Part shown: positions 35,290-46,931 of the stretch, piece by piece
Numbering within the stretch: the stretch's first letter is position 1
Layout of the letters: every line of letters begins with the position of its first letter
From: Sistotremastrum niveocremeum HHB9708
Taxonomy: Eukaryota > Basidiomycota > Agaricomycetes > Sistotremastrales > Sistotremastraceae
Direction: 5' to 3'
Assembly (NCBI GenBank): GCA_001630475.1
Contig: KV419447.1
Span: 105,175-169,174 of the forward strand
DNA: 64,000 nt
Notes under the pieces: model-generated
Told to the model about the DNA's origin: nothing
Databases searched by the model: none
Seen by the model: only the letters and a program-made list of their open reading frames with translations
Position numbers and translations under genes: made by a program

Positions 35290-35303
35290 GAGCCCTCTTA
35301 TAA
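35290..35303 (-). promoter_or_regulatory. TATA box of the CaaX peptide gene
   Basis: On the minus strand the sequence GCGTTATAAGAGGG lies about 120 bp before the ATG at 35173, a normal distance for a fungal TATA promoter with a short leader. Confidence 0.5.
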
Positions 35304-36516
35304 CGCTAGCCTCCCGACCGCCATTTGTCTGACGATTGCGGGATCACAAAAGGTGCCAGGACAAAGCGGTGCCGAGGGGATGTCTTGGTGCTGGTGGCAT
35401 GGACTCTCCGATAATAAGAAACGATGCCGAAAGGTGTTTTGATTGTAGGTAGTTGCGAGGGGTACTTCGCCTTGTGTGAAGAGAGGTCCGAGCATAATAA
35501 GAAAGCAGGGGTTGGTAAGCCCGTACATACGGTCAGGCCGTGTCACATAGCACTCAGACAATTAGTGGTTTACGTGACGGTTTGTTCTCGGAGGAACCAG
35601 GACCACCGCTTGTTCATGTTCCCGTCATCTTAATTGTCTAGTCGTCCGCCGTATCTCAGTAAAGACGAGGGTCTAATTGTCCAGATTTCAAAGGGCGCAA
35701 GGATCCGTGAGCTTGGAAACAAGGGAGTCTCTAAGGAATTCCACGCTGTTGTTCTGTGAAGATCATAGCTTTTGTCTGGCCTGCTATGTGCCATCGCCGC
35801 GTTGGCGCTCGGTGAATGAGGACGAACAAAAAGTTGATGTGACGAGCGTGACAATAAGAGATTTCGTCACCGGTCACGCTATGTCACGCCGGCTAGTCAG
35901 TTGCCGGTCATCCCGGTCATCCTAGCGACAACGCTTCGTCGATCTGTTCTTGGAAATGTACCTTTCAAGTGTACAGAACTCCCTATTTCAGGTTACACGA
36001 ACGCGTTGAATTCATGGTGAATGCTTCTTCTTTCCTGATTCCGGAACTCAGGCAATGATCGTCGTTCATCCATGACACCCAACGCTTGGATGATCTGCAT
36101 CCGCGATGTATTGAACCCAATGTAACCTCTCTGCTTACTCGGATCCCAAAAAGCATCTCTTCTGTTAGCGCCAGGAATTTTTTCCTCTCTCCCTGATCTT
36201 CCGGACTCTCGGGAGATAGATCATTCGACCGCCCGAGCTTGTTCTATAGTCCCTATAAATGGCTGCCCGCCTTTTGACTGCACATGCTCGACAACGCGTG
36301 GGATATCATGCATGAAAATTAGTTTTCAGAGAGACGTGTTTAGCTGAGCATGATACTAAACTGCAGTCTTGACGTCTAGCGCTCGGGACATATTCCTTTC
36401 TGTTGCGCATCGAACTACCCGTTTCTAATGTATACGGACGTTACATCAACCATGGTTATTTTTAGTAGAATATATTATCTAATTCTGCCCTGAAAACCGT
36501 CGAAGTAATGAATAGT
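35304..36516. other. intergenic, no gene seen
   Basis: A CCGGT-containing patch at 35868-35915 resembles the hAT subterminal arrays but lacks ends. A TATA-like CTATAAATGG lies near 36260, and the CT-rich DNA before it is reminiscent of the promoter-like modules further left. Open frames are short and unconvincing. Confidence 0.5.
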
Positions 36517-38453
36517 TTACAGAGGCTGACTCAGTATATTCTCCAGCTCATCGGCCTCCTTCTGACGGCCCAGCTTGATATAAGTCACCATAAGATCTTC
36601 CATAGTATCCCGAGTTTCAGTATCCTTGTCACCATACAGCCTCCTCCGTCGCTCCACGACATCACCACCCCAATCCGCAGCTTCAGTGAGCCGCCCCTGT
36701 CTATTGTACACCAACGCCAATCGGCTTGCGGCCATAATCGCATCCTTGGAGTCGGGCCCATATAATCGGATACCTTTCTCCACGACAGTTTTGTACATCC
36801 CCTCGGCCTCGGAGAGTTTGCCGACGGTGAGATAGGTGAGACCGAGATTATACATACTCGCGATCGTATGTTGATGGTCTTCGCCCAGAACCAACTTCTT
36901 CGCCTCAATAAGCTTCACTCCCAATTCTTCGCATTCGGTATAGCGGGCCTTGCAATATAAAGTAAGCTCGAGCTGATGCATACTCGTTAACGTTTCCGCG
37001 TTATATTCGCTTTGTACGCGTTTGCGGGATTCGATAACTTCTCGGAGGAGAGTTTCGGCTTCGTCGAAGCGTTGGAGATCGTAGTATTCCATTGCGAGGC
37101 GGTCCATTGCGCTTATTGTTTCGAGATCATCCATGCCTAAGGTCCGTTTCTTGATCCGGACTCGAGCTTCTTGAGCTGCGATCTCGGGATCGTTAAGAGG
37201 TGTTGTTTCCCGGAGAGGATTTCCGGATAGGGAGGTTAATGGGGCGGGATGTGATTTCGTGCCGGCGGCTGTCAGTGTGGATGTGGATGTGGCTACTGGA
37301 TCTCGGCGGGTGGAAGGAGGTTTACGAATGTCGCATAAGATCCTGCCAATTTCTCCCATCGTGATTCGGGAAGCGGGGTCTTGGATCCAGCATCGTTTAC
37401 ATAGTTTCCATAAGCCGGGATATTTCTCGAACGGGGTCGGACCGAGTTCATCGTCTTCGGGAGGTTGACATTGGTAGGGGGGAGTGCCTTTGAGAATGGA
37501 TGGGAGGACTTGGAGGTCGTTGCGGCATGTGGGATATGGAACAGTGAGCATGATTTCCTACGAATTATCACTGTGAGTCTGGATATTTTGCTGCATTTGG
37601 TGTGAACGTACGAGTATGAGACATCCGAAACCCCAAACATCGCTTTCGTAACTAGAACTCGCTCCAGGATTCAGGAGTTCGGGAGACATCCATCTAGAAG
37701 TCCCTCTCAGGCCAGAGTCCGAATGAGAGAACCATGTTGTCGAACTGATGATGTCATCCTTCTCGGCGAATACTGCGAGACCGAAGTCTGCGAGGACCGG
37801 GTCGCCAGAGTCTGATATCAACAAGTTGCCCTATATGAGATGAGAAGCGTATTCTGGAGGTGACATCTAGGCCACGTACACCTTTGATATCGCCATGGAT
37901 GATGCCTTTCGAATGAAGATGGGATAAACCGTGATAAGCGCCAATGACCTTCAACGAATGTAAGTGATAAGATCGGGGAAGAGAGAGGTAACATAGACGT
38001 ACGATGTCTAGACGATCAACATCAGGATTGTTGCGGAGATATTGAGTCGAAGTGCCATTCTTCATCCAGGGAGATACGAGAGACAATAATGCGCCCTCCG
38101 ATAACGGTCGATTCGGTCGCCAGAATAAGCACAGTCCTAAGAACTCCAGGACATTCTCATGGCTTATCTTGGACCATATGCGTAATTCACGATCCACTCT
38201 CTTCACATCTTTGAGTCTCCGAGCCGACCGAAGGAGAGAAGGAGATGACGCTTACTCGAGTCAATGTCTCCCGCATCGATTCATCGTTAATTCCAATCGT
38301 CTTCAAGACTTTGACTGCGACGGGTATACCATGAACGTCTCCTTTGTAGATGTCTGAGTATCCGCCTGCATCTATCGGTTGAGGATATGGATATTGATAT
38401 TTGACGTGGTTGGTGAGATCTAAAGTTGATATCGATTTGTGGATTTGGGTCAT
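36517..38453 (-). CDS. protein kinase with about five TPRs, paralog 2
   Basis: Exons, 5' to 3': 38453-38256, 38200-38003, 37948-37880, 37830-37612 and 37557-36517; phases join to 574 aa. The kinase domain has AGGYSDIYKG, VAVKVLK, RELRIWSKISHEN, HGDIKGGNLLIS, DFGLA and SPEL. A Ser/Thr-Pro linker is followed by five repeats marked by RTLGMDDLETI, RVQSEYNAETL, LVLGEDHQHTI, RLYGPDSKDAI and RLYGDKDTETR. The intron positions match those of the other two kinase genes, which shows recent common descent. The acceptor of exon 2 could be 3 nt away. It has fewer repeats than the gene at 31173, so the repeat array changes length quickly. Confidence 0.86.
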
Positions 38454-38807
38454 GGTGACGTGTTCAAGTCGTCGTCTATGTCGTGAGATCGTATGAACAA
38501 ACACGTCTAGATTGGAAGAGGAGGAGAACGTCCATGGATCAAATGTGGCTGTGTAGCGATGAAGGACTCGAGAAACGCTGGCTTATGTCATCAATCTTTT
38601 CCTAAACGGGAATGCTTGAGGGAGTAGACGGATATAGACGGATATATGATCCTCCTTGACGACTCGTACTCCTCGACACTGACTCATCTCCATAAACTGT
38701 ATCACAAGAAGCTATTCAAGACGCAACTCTGACACAATATCCGTACAAAATCGATGTAAGAAATACAAAATAATAGATAAATGCTTCCGTCGATATCGTA
38801 TATGATC

Positions 38808-41098
38808 TCAAGGCATGGCTGGGGTGCTGAGTATTCGTTCCAATTCTTCTGCTTCTGTCGTTCTTCCAAGCTTAATGTAAGTCACCATCAGATGTTCCAT
38901 ACTAATCCGAGTATCCGCGTCATCATCGCCGAGTACCCGTCGTCTTCGACTTGTGACGTCCGCACCAAGCGTAGCTGCATCCGTTAATCGACCTTCTTTC
39001 TCAAACGACAACACATGCTGATGCACAGTCGCAAGTGTCTCCACATCGTCCTCCCCTCGCCGCTCTTTGCGGAACTCTATAACCTTCGCGTAAAGCTCGT
39101 TGGCTTTCGAGAACTGATTGATAGAGGTGTACGTCACGGCGAGATTGAACATGCTTGAGATAGTCGAAGGATGTTCTTCGCCTAGCGCGAGAGATTTAGA
39201 TTCGACAGTTTCCTTCCCCAACTCCTCAGCTTCCTTGTACTTGTATTGCGCGTAATAGATGAGCTCGAGTTGGTGCATGCTCGTCAGGGTATCGTAATGA
39301 TACTTGCTCAGCGCTTCTGTACGTCCTTCGATAACGACTTTGGCGAGCTTTTCAGCTTCTTCGTGTCGCTTTTGACTGTAGTACAGGACGACGAGGGCGT
39401 GCATGCATGTTAGAGTGTCTGGATGCTTTTCGCCGAGCGTTCGAGTTTTTACTCGGAGGAGCGCTTGTTGAGCGGCTATCTCGGGATCGCGAATCGGAGA
39501 CGTCGGAAGAGCTTGCTCGGGTTGTATGGGAGGTGGAGGTGGCGGAGGTGGTGGAATAACGGGAGAAGGAGCTCGGGGAGGGAGGATGATGGGTTCTGGA
39601 CGATACGCAGTTTGGGGAGGTGATCGTTGGGGAGGCGGAGGAGATGAAGGTCGACGCGGAGGCGGTGTAGCAACTCTGCGAGGCTGCGGTGAAGGAATGC
39701 GGATTGGACGCGGAGGAGCTGGGACTTGCACTGGATGAGCTTGGACGATTGGTGGTGGTGGAGGTCTTGATACGGAAGGCGCGATAGGAGCGGGAGATGC
39801 CGCTCGAGGTGGCGGTGATCTAGGGAATGAAGGAACGACAGGATTAGGCGAGACCGGTCTTGGTCTGGGTGATCTCGAGAAGAATTGTTGAACGGGAAAT
39901 CTGCGCGTCGATTGTCAGTTAAACTATGTTGGGGGAACTAAAAGGGTACGGTACCGAATCGGAACCAGACTTCTGGAGATCTCTTCGACTGTTATCCGGG
40001 TTGTCGGATCAAAGTCCCAACATCGAAGACAGAGCGTCCATAATCCTGGATGCTGATCCATCGGAGGAGGGCCAAGATTGTCAGCGTCTGGGAATGGGAA
40101 CTCGTATGGGGGACGGTGTTGCATGATTGCCATCATGGCTTGGATATCTGTCCGGTAGTTGGCATACGGAAAGACGAGGTTCATTATCTCCTGTCGACGA
40201 ATGACATTCAACTGATGAACAAGATCGAATACAAGGAAACGCACGAGGATGAGACAACCATACGCCCATACATCAGTTGCGAACGTTGATTTTGGCGATG
40301 AATCAGTCCCAAGAAGCTCAGGCGCCATCCATCTTGGGCTTCCACGTAAGTTACCCGTCGTTCGCGATGTCACGGATTCATGAGTAGGATTCAGAGATGG
40401 TTCATTCTCTGCGAGAGAAGCGAGACCAAAGTCCGCCAGAACCGGAGTTCCCTGATCTGTCATGAAGACGTTGCCCTAGATCAGTCAGTACGCACGCTGA
40501 AAAATCGCATCATATCGGATCTACTCACTCCTTTGATGTCTCCGTGCACAATTCCTTTACCATGAAGGCATTTCAGACCTCTTAATACACCCCAAATCTA
40601 ACAGGGAGTTAATAGGGAGCTTGACGAAGGGATGCTGCTATCTCACGATGTCTAGACGGTCGACTTCTGGGTGCTGGCGAATATACGATACGACGGTACC
40701 ATTCTTCATCCACGGCGAAACCAAAGATAGGAGTGTGGTACCAGCTTGAAGTGGGGTTGGAAAGAAACAGAAACCCAAGAAGGCGAGCACATTCTCATGG
40801 TTGATCTTTGACCAGATCCTCATCTCGCGCTCAATTGTCTGCTTAAACAATGAGTGAGTGAGAAAGTAGACATATTGTAACCACGCACGCGTGAAAATGA
40901 TGCTTTCTTTGCTTCCCCTTGCACATCGATGTCCCTCATCACCTTCACTGCTACCAGCATTCCATCAATTTCGGCTCTGTAGATGTCGGAGTAGCCGCCT
41001 GAAGCCACAGGGCGTCGATAAGCATCATGATAGGTTATATGGTGACTGAGATCCAGTGTAGAGGAGTTGGCAGCTAAGACTATGGCTGCCCCCGCCAT
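38808..41098 (-). CDS. protein kinase with Pro-rich linker and about five TPRs, paralog 3
   Basis: Exons, 5' to 3': 41098-40889, 40838-40647, 40597-40529, 40475-40245, 40190-39955 and 39900-38808; phases join to 676 aa. Kinase motifs are ASGGYSDIYRA, VAVKVMR, EREMRIWSKINHEN, HGDIKGGNVF, DFGLA and APEL. The linker (about residues 315-435) is extremely Pro-rich with SPRP, PPPP and PPPPQRSPP tracts, suited to SH3/WW-type partners. Five TPRs follow (RTLGEKHPDTL, EALSKYHYDTL, LALGEEHPSTI, ERRGEDDVETL, RVLGDDDADTR). It is in tandem with paralog 2 on the same strand, with a gap of about 350 bp. Confidence 0.87.
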
Positions 41099-41956
41099 AG
41101 TCGTCCGTGATGATGAGCGGGAGATTGTGCAGGGACACAGCAGCAGGGTTCGCGCGAATCAGGGCGCTTACGTCAGCGAATCAAGAAATTCGGCCAACTC
41201 TGACGCTTCAACGACTGCTGGTCACGAGAAAAGTCTGAAAATTTGATAAACGAGCTCATGACTCTTTGAAAGCAGGACAAGCCGTCAGGATATTGAGAGA
41301 GTGCCCGATGCCTGCTCAGGAATATTCAGAGCGGTAATTCGGGCGTTGCCGATCGAGTCTTTTGCTTCCGCAGAAAGACAAAGAACTCTGTGAGACCTGG
41401 ATTTGTGGTAACGTTTCATGAAAGCCAGTGTAATGAAGAGATAGCGCCTATATTCTCGTCAATATTCACAGCGAGGAATTTAATACGTTGTTTTTACTAG
41501 AAGTTGTGCAACTATTTTGACAAAAATTTACCTGTTCCGACAGAAACAGCACAACTCTTGCTCAACCGAAATATGCAGTGCATTTACGAGATAGAAAGAT
41601 TGACATTTGACCCGATGTCGATACTGTGTTTCGACAGACAAGAAGAAAATGCGAAAGCCGACAAAGCCGACACAGCCGATGCGCACCAGGAATAAGCGCC
41701 CCAAGCATGCAATAGTGCTTATGTAACCGTCACGGCTCTCCCGCGACTCGCTTGTTGTTGCTAAGATTCGTTGCTGTGCCCGTTCGCGAGCTGATCTTGA
41801 TCCCGGTGGTGCTGACGACAGGCTCCTGACAGTTCAATTGGACTGAATTGCACCCTTGCCACTACGCAGCTGCTTCGTGCTTTAAATGCCAGTTCACGTC
41901 GTGATGACTCTGACTCAAACTTTCCCTTCCCAACGATCGCTGTCTTACTGTCTACG
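41099..41956. other. intergenic, no gene seen
   Basis: Divergent promoter region between kinase paralog 3 (minus) and the first F-box gene (plus). The only longer frame (41504-41695) is 63 codons and unremarkable. Confidence 0.6.
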
Positions 41957-42628
41957 ATGACTTCGACTCAGACCGTATCTGATTTCCGCTTCTTCCCGGT
42001 GGAGATACTGGAAATTATATTTAGAATCGCGTTGGCGCGCAGCTCTGCTACTGCGAGCTCAGTGATACGGCTGAATCATGGATGGCGTTCTCTTCTCGAG
42101 CCCATGATGTATCAGAAGATTATCTTCGAGACAGAGACGCAGCTTGACTCGTTCATCAGCCGCGTCTGTCGGAAGAACAAAAGCCGCGTCAACGACCTGA
42201 CGATTGCATTAAATCACATCAAATGGGAGCCCGAGTATATCGACGGTCTTGAGTCTTTGGCTAATTTGAAGAGCTTGACGTTAAATCAGCCCTCCCTTTT
42301 TCTCAAATTCGTATTGAAAAACCCACATCCCCATCGACTTCGACTCGATCTTCATGTTCTGTCGTTCTTCTCTCGTTTTCGGAGCATGCCAGTCGATCCA
42401 TACGTTACGGACCTTTCGGTTCGGATTCGAGAATGGAATCCGGGGTGTTTCAACATCTTCATGAGCTGTTTTCCCAATCTTCGCACATTTCAGTTCGAGA
42501 TTGAAGCTCGGTGCCTTCTGGGCACCATCCCGAACTTCGAATCATGTCTTTCGCCCATGATTCAGAATAGGGTCGTCACAACGATCCGGATTTCGAGCCC
42601 AGGTTCGGCGACGATTATTCGGTTGTAA
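41957..42628 (+). CDS. F-box-like protein, paralog 1
   Basis: A single exon of 223 aa. The N-terminus (FFPVEILEIIFRIAL, then VIRLNHGWRSLLEPMMY) is the F-box-like motif common in mushroom genomes, where a Leu/Phe-Pro-x-Glu-Ile start is followed by a second helix ending before an L-P-x-x-Y stretch. The rest is a short leucine-rich-like region with SLTLNQPSLFLKFVLKN and CFNIFMSCFPNLRTFQFEIE. It probably links an unknown target to an SCF ubiquitin ligase. The same two C-terminal blocks recur in the neighbour at 43618, so the pair is a tandem duplication. Confidence 0.75.
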   Translation: MTSTQTVSDFRFFPVEILEIIFRIALARSSATASSVIRLNHGWRSLLEPMMYQKIIFETETQLDSFISRVCRKNKSRVNDLTIALNHIKWEPEYIDGLESLANLKSLTLNQPSLFLKFVLKNPHPHRLRLDLHVLSFFSRFRSMPVDPYVTDLSVRIREWNPGCFNIFMSCFPNLRTFQFEIEARCLLGTIPNFESCLSPMIQNRVVTTIRISSPGSATIIRL

Positions 42629-43617
42629 CTTCGAATTGAGCGGCCTCCATCTCCAATGGTACGGTCCTCTATGACTACCGCCACTTTGACTGACTGAGCT
42701 TTTTCGTAGGCTCCTGATGGCGTCGGCCGAATGATGGGATGCACAGCCTTCCATCAGAGTGTCGCGCACGGATCGATGGGATGTTCACCTCCGTATACAC
42801 TGGATGATGGGTCAATTCACTGTTAGATGAGAGGCGGGAACGGCGTAGAGAGGCGCAGCATCTGTTCTTGGGGTTCAAACGGCGAGCGGGCGGTCGGTAC
42901 CATGGCAAGATCCTGTGTAATAGTATCAGCCTGGGCGGGATGGACATCTTTAGGGGTAAGATGGGTGGGGGGTTCTAATCAGTGAGACTTTGTAGTGTAC
43001 GTCGGAAGATCACTGCGCTGCAGACGATAGCCAATCATTTTTGTAAGGGTCAAGGGCCCGTCCGTGGGCCCAATAGCGTAGGCCTGCATGTACGTGCGTG
43101 TACGAAACCTGGCCTTCCTTGTACACCTTTCTTCCGATCTCGATGTTCCCATTGATGGAGAAGAAGCTGAGATCAATCACTGTGTCGTATGCAGTCCAGT
43201 ATGCTCTCAGCCTGAGTAACGGGTCAATCCATTCCTCTGGAGACTTAGTTGGTATCAAGATCACTGACCTCAGACGTCATGGAGATCAACAGCCCTCTGA
43301 AATACTTTGTGAGTTCAAAAATACCATGTCGCATTGTCAGTCTCGATGGTTTGGTAGAACAGCGTTGAAAACGCGTTCCCGGAAGGACGGAAAATAGGCG
43401 CCGCTGATTGTTACATCATCATTCGGAGCGCCTAACGGGGTGACCCGACACTTTGTTTGTTCCGGCTTTTCGACACTTGATCCGGACGGACGGAATGCTG
43501 TGCTGCAATATTCTAATATAGAGTCGTGGAGAAAGGGCTACGTCTGCTCTCGACTGCGACTCGTAATTTTCCAAAGACCACCTCGCAGCGCAAGTTTTTT
43601 ACCCTCTCTCAAACCCC
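42629..43617. other. intergenic, no gene seen
   Basis: DNA between the two F-box paralogs. Short frames on both strands, none with a family resemblance. Confidence 0.55.
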
Positions 43618-44451
43618 ATGCTGCAGTACGCTGAAAGACCGATGCACAATCATCACTCGCCTGCGCTCCAAATCCCGGTTCGGCGGGCGAGAGTTGTTGA
43701 GTTGCGGGCTTCGGTATTTTCAAACCTTCCAGTCGAAATCGTCGAACTCATCCTGAGATTCGCGGCTTCAGACGGACTACCCTATGCACATTCTCTCCTC
43801 TTCCTGAATCGAACCTTTCACGCTCTTCTCGAACCCGTTCTTTATTCTCGTGTGACATTTCTACACTCACAAGCCCTTGAGCTCTTTACTACTCAGACGC
43901 GAATATTTGAAGGGAATAGACTGCGGATCGAAGATCTTGTCGTCATGCCTCGAGATATGTGCCATCCACACGAATGGGGACCAAGACCTCACTTTATCGC
44001 ATGTCTGAAGAAACTCCGAGGCATCCGTTCTCTGACGCTAGATCATTGGTCTCTCTTCCTTCAATTCGTCTTGAAGAACCTTCGGCCATCCCATCTCGAC
44101 CTCTTACTCCCTCGTGTATCCTGCCTCACAGATCTCGACGGCAGAATGCGAACTCACCACACCCCCACCCCCATTCCCATCAATCGCAACCTGAACGTGA
44201 CGCATCTGAGAGTCCGCCTTGGAGAATGGGACGCGAGGTGCTTCAACATTGTTATGGCCCATTTTCCGAACCTGCGGAAGTTCCATCTGGAGATCAATTC
44301 GGCGTCTCTCCCTCGGGAAGATCCGACGTTCGAGGTATATCTCAGAGTGATGTTGCACCATGGTGTTTCTGTGACCATTATGAGATATCCTCAAACTGAG
44401 CAGATCATTCATTTCGGGCCGAGTGTCATTACTCATCACTTGGATCCGTAA
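43618..44451 (+). CDS. F-box-like protein, paralog 2
   Basis: A single exon of 277 aa; an internal Met at 43642 is an alternative start. The F-box motif is SNLPVEIVELILRFA, then LNRTFHALLEPVLYSRV. The blocks SLTLDHWSLFLQFVLKN and CFNIVMAHFPNLRKFHLEIN match paralog 1 closely. A possible intron after the last codons (donor GTAAGT at 44452) would not change the protein, because the joined frame stops at the same residue. Presumed substrate receptor of an SCF ligase; the target is unknown. Confidence 0.75.
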   Translation: MLQYAERPMHNHHSPALQIPVRRARVVELRASVFSNLPVEIVELILRFAASDGLPYAHSLLFLNRTFHALLEPVLYSRVTFLHSQALELFTTQTRIFEGNRLRIEDLVVMPRDMCHPHEWGPRPHFIACLKKLRGIRSLTLDHWSLFLQFVLKNLRPSHLDLLLPRVSCLTDLDGRMRTHHTPTPIPINRNLNVTHLRVRLGEWDARCFNIVMAHFPNLRKFHLEINSASLPREDPTFEVYLRVMLHHGVSVTIMRYPQTEQIIHFGPSVITHHLDP

Positions 44452-45568
44452 GTCATTGCTTCGTTATCGTTGTCATCATAACTCTGCTGATTTATTTGCA
44501 TTACTAGGTGATGAAAACTTCGATGTATTATCGATGACCGCCACCCCAAATTCAGCGGACATCATCTCGGAGGATATCACAGACATCCTCGGTCAGAATC
44601 ATGGGCTGGTTCATTGAACACTATGTCTAAGGACTGGGGTCAGCATACCGAGACTTTCCTTTCATGTATATGTATTCTCACGTCATACCGTCTCTTAACT
44701 TTATCATTTGGCTTCCTCATATTTATCTCTATTATATATATTTATTGGAATCGTGGGACTATAACTATTGAATATAACATAGTAACAATGGTGGAACGCT
44801 ACAAAGAGCTGAGGACAAAGAACTTTTCAATTTGTTGCTACAATAAAGCTTATTCATTAAACTACTTCCTACGGGGTAACATGACCGTATAAACGCTCCA
44901 AGATCGGCTCAAAGATAAAGATAGTATCTTGGCTCATTCACTCCTTTCCCTATAACCGAAATCAGAGGGTCTCGACCATCATCTGGCTAGCATGATCCAG
45001 CGGCTTGTAATCGGCTTGAATTGACTAAGGCGACGAACAAAAAAAAAAATCAGCAGACCATTACAGTAAATTGTGGTCTCCTTCTTTATTGAGTAATGTA
45101 TCTATACTGGACGAAGGATTGATATAATCCTGGCTGTACTGGATCCTGATGCTTGCTCGGTATGAAGCCGGGCACGGCACAGACTTGTGTTGGTTCTGTG
45201 TGATGCAACTTCAGTAACTTTTTTCCATATCTATCTCAAATAGCCTACGTATAGGGTACCAAATTCTCTGATACAGAAGCTTCAACGATTTCCCAAAGTC
45301 CATTTAAACCGCAAACATTTGGTCAGCGTTCGAGGTTGATAGAAGTTACGTCATTCAGCGCTTATTTCCACGTTGACGATTGGAAGTCCGATTCGTCCTC
45401 TGGCTTGCCCCAGGTTCAGTCAACCGTCAACGGGTTATCCAGGCATAATTCTGACAAACTTCCGGCGGATCATACCTTGAGTCATAGTAAGTGCATGCCT
45501 AAGCGTTCTGCAGTTTGGCTGTTTCCCCAGATGACCGTTTGTACCTGATAGACTCAAAGTTATCCTTT
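44452..45568. other. intergenic, no gene seen
   Basis: AT-rich 3' flank of the F-box gene, then DNA leading to the gag fossil. A 9-base A run lies near 45041. No supportable gene. Confidence 0.55.
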
Positions 45569-46555
45569 ATGGAATCCGATTCCCAGTACGGCGAAGGAGG
45601 AAAGAGAGAACTCGCTTACAGAGATACTCTGAATGGCGCATCCATATCCTTACTGGATCTAGATCACGAGTGGATCAATCCAGTTCATACGTACATCGAG
45701 CAAATCCTGAAGTCCGCTCGATGGATCGCAAGTGATCCTTTGACTCTGGAAGTCGAGTCCGACATCGATCCCAATGCCTTCACTCTTCCTAAATCGAATT
45801 CGAAAAAGAATCCTACGAAGAAGAAAAATCCACCGCCTTCGAGATTGGTACCCGCATGCACATTGGATCCAATCATGCCATTCATTTATAATGGAGAGGC
45901 CGACCTGTCGACGTTCACTATGTGGATGACTCAGGTGTACGTTTATATCGAAGACCACCATGTCCCTAGAAAACGGAAGGTGTTCATCGCTGCCAAATTC
46001 TGTACCGGTCGTGCTCTGCGCTATTTTACCGTCCACGTCCTCTCGGGAAGCTCCAGTGACGAGTGGACTCTCTCGACATTCTTCGCGGGAGTCTTCTCAG
46101 CCTGCTTCCCTCCGAGATACTTCGAAGATATGAAGATGACGTTCTACGATCGAACCCAAGGCGATCGCTCAGTCTCTGAATTCGCCACCGAGATGAGAGA
46201 AATGGCGAACATATTGTCGGAGGACATGGACGAGGTATTATTGGCCCACAAATTTTGGAATGGACTCCATCCCGCTATTCGCGAGGAGATGCTCAACGCA
46301 GAAGATTATTCCGAAAGAGAACCATTCGACAGTCTTGTCGAAGCGGCGAAAGCTGTGGAACGGAAAGCTCAGCTGAAGAATCTAGGTGCTACAGCAGAGT
46401 CTCTGTCAGCGTCTCTCCGTGTTTGGCAGAGACGAGAGCAGGAAAGGATGGAAAGAGAACGAGTGGACGAATCCGGCGCAGATGAATCTCCTCGTGTCGT
46501 TCATACGACTGGATATGCGGTGGTATCAGCGAGACATGACCCTCTGATACTGTAG
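45569..46555 (+). mobile_element. retrotransposon gag-like fossil (LTR type, probably Ty3/Gypsy)
   Basis: An open frame of about 330 codons whose central part (about 45900-46330) has the look of the Retrotrans_gag family, as found in Ty3/Gypsy gag proteins. Only the gag part is present; no protease, reverse transcriptase, RNase H or integrase and no LTR pair was seen nearby, so the element is broken. It could instead be a host gene derived from gag. Its age cannot be judged without related copies. Confidence 0.65.
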
Positions 46556-46931
46556 TCGCCAACAGAATCCAATGATACCAGTATTTTCTCAGAGCCGGGC
46601 TGCGAAATTTGCTGGTACATGTACTGTATAGCTATTATTCTAGCGTCGATAGAACGTCGAGTGAATTTTTTAAAGAAAAAAGTTGAACAGCGTGTCAGGA
46701 TGAAACGGAGATGCTATGATTTACGCTTGTCTTCAAATAATTGACATCAAACTTGACAATATAATGATCGTGAGCCCAAGCTCTGAAACCGGCAATTTGC
46801 GCGATGACGAAGCGCCTGGATGTCGTACTCCTTTCCGCTCCGCTTCCGTTCACCTTGCCTCATGTCCATGCTCTCCAGCTCACGTCGCTTCGTTTCATCA
46901 ACGTCGAGATTACTTTCATTATCACGCAGAC

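Noticed and set aside
35868-35915. CCGGT-rich patch as a further hAT copy
   Set aside because: It has only a few words, no terminal repeat and no target duplication.
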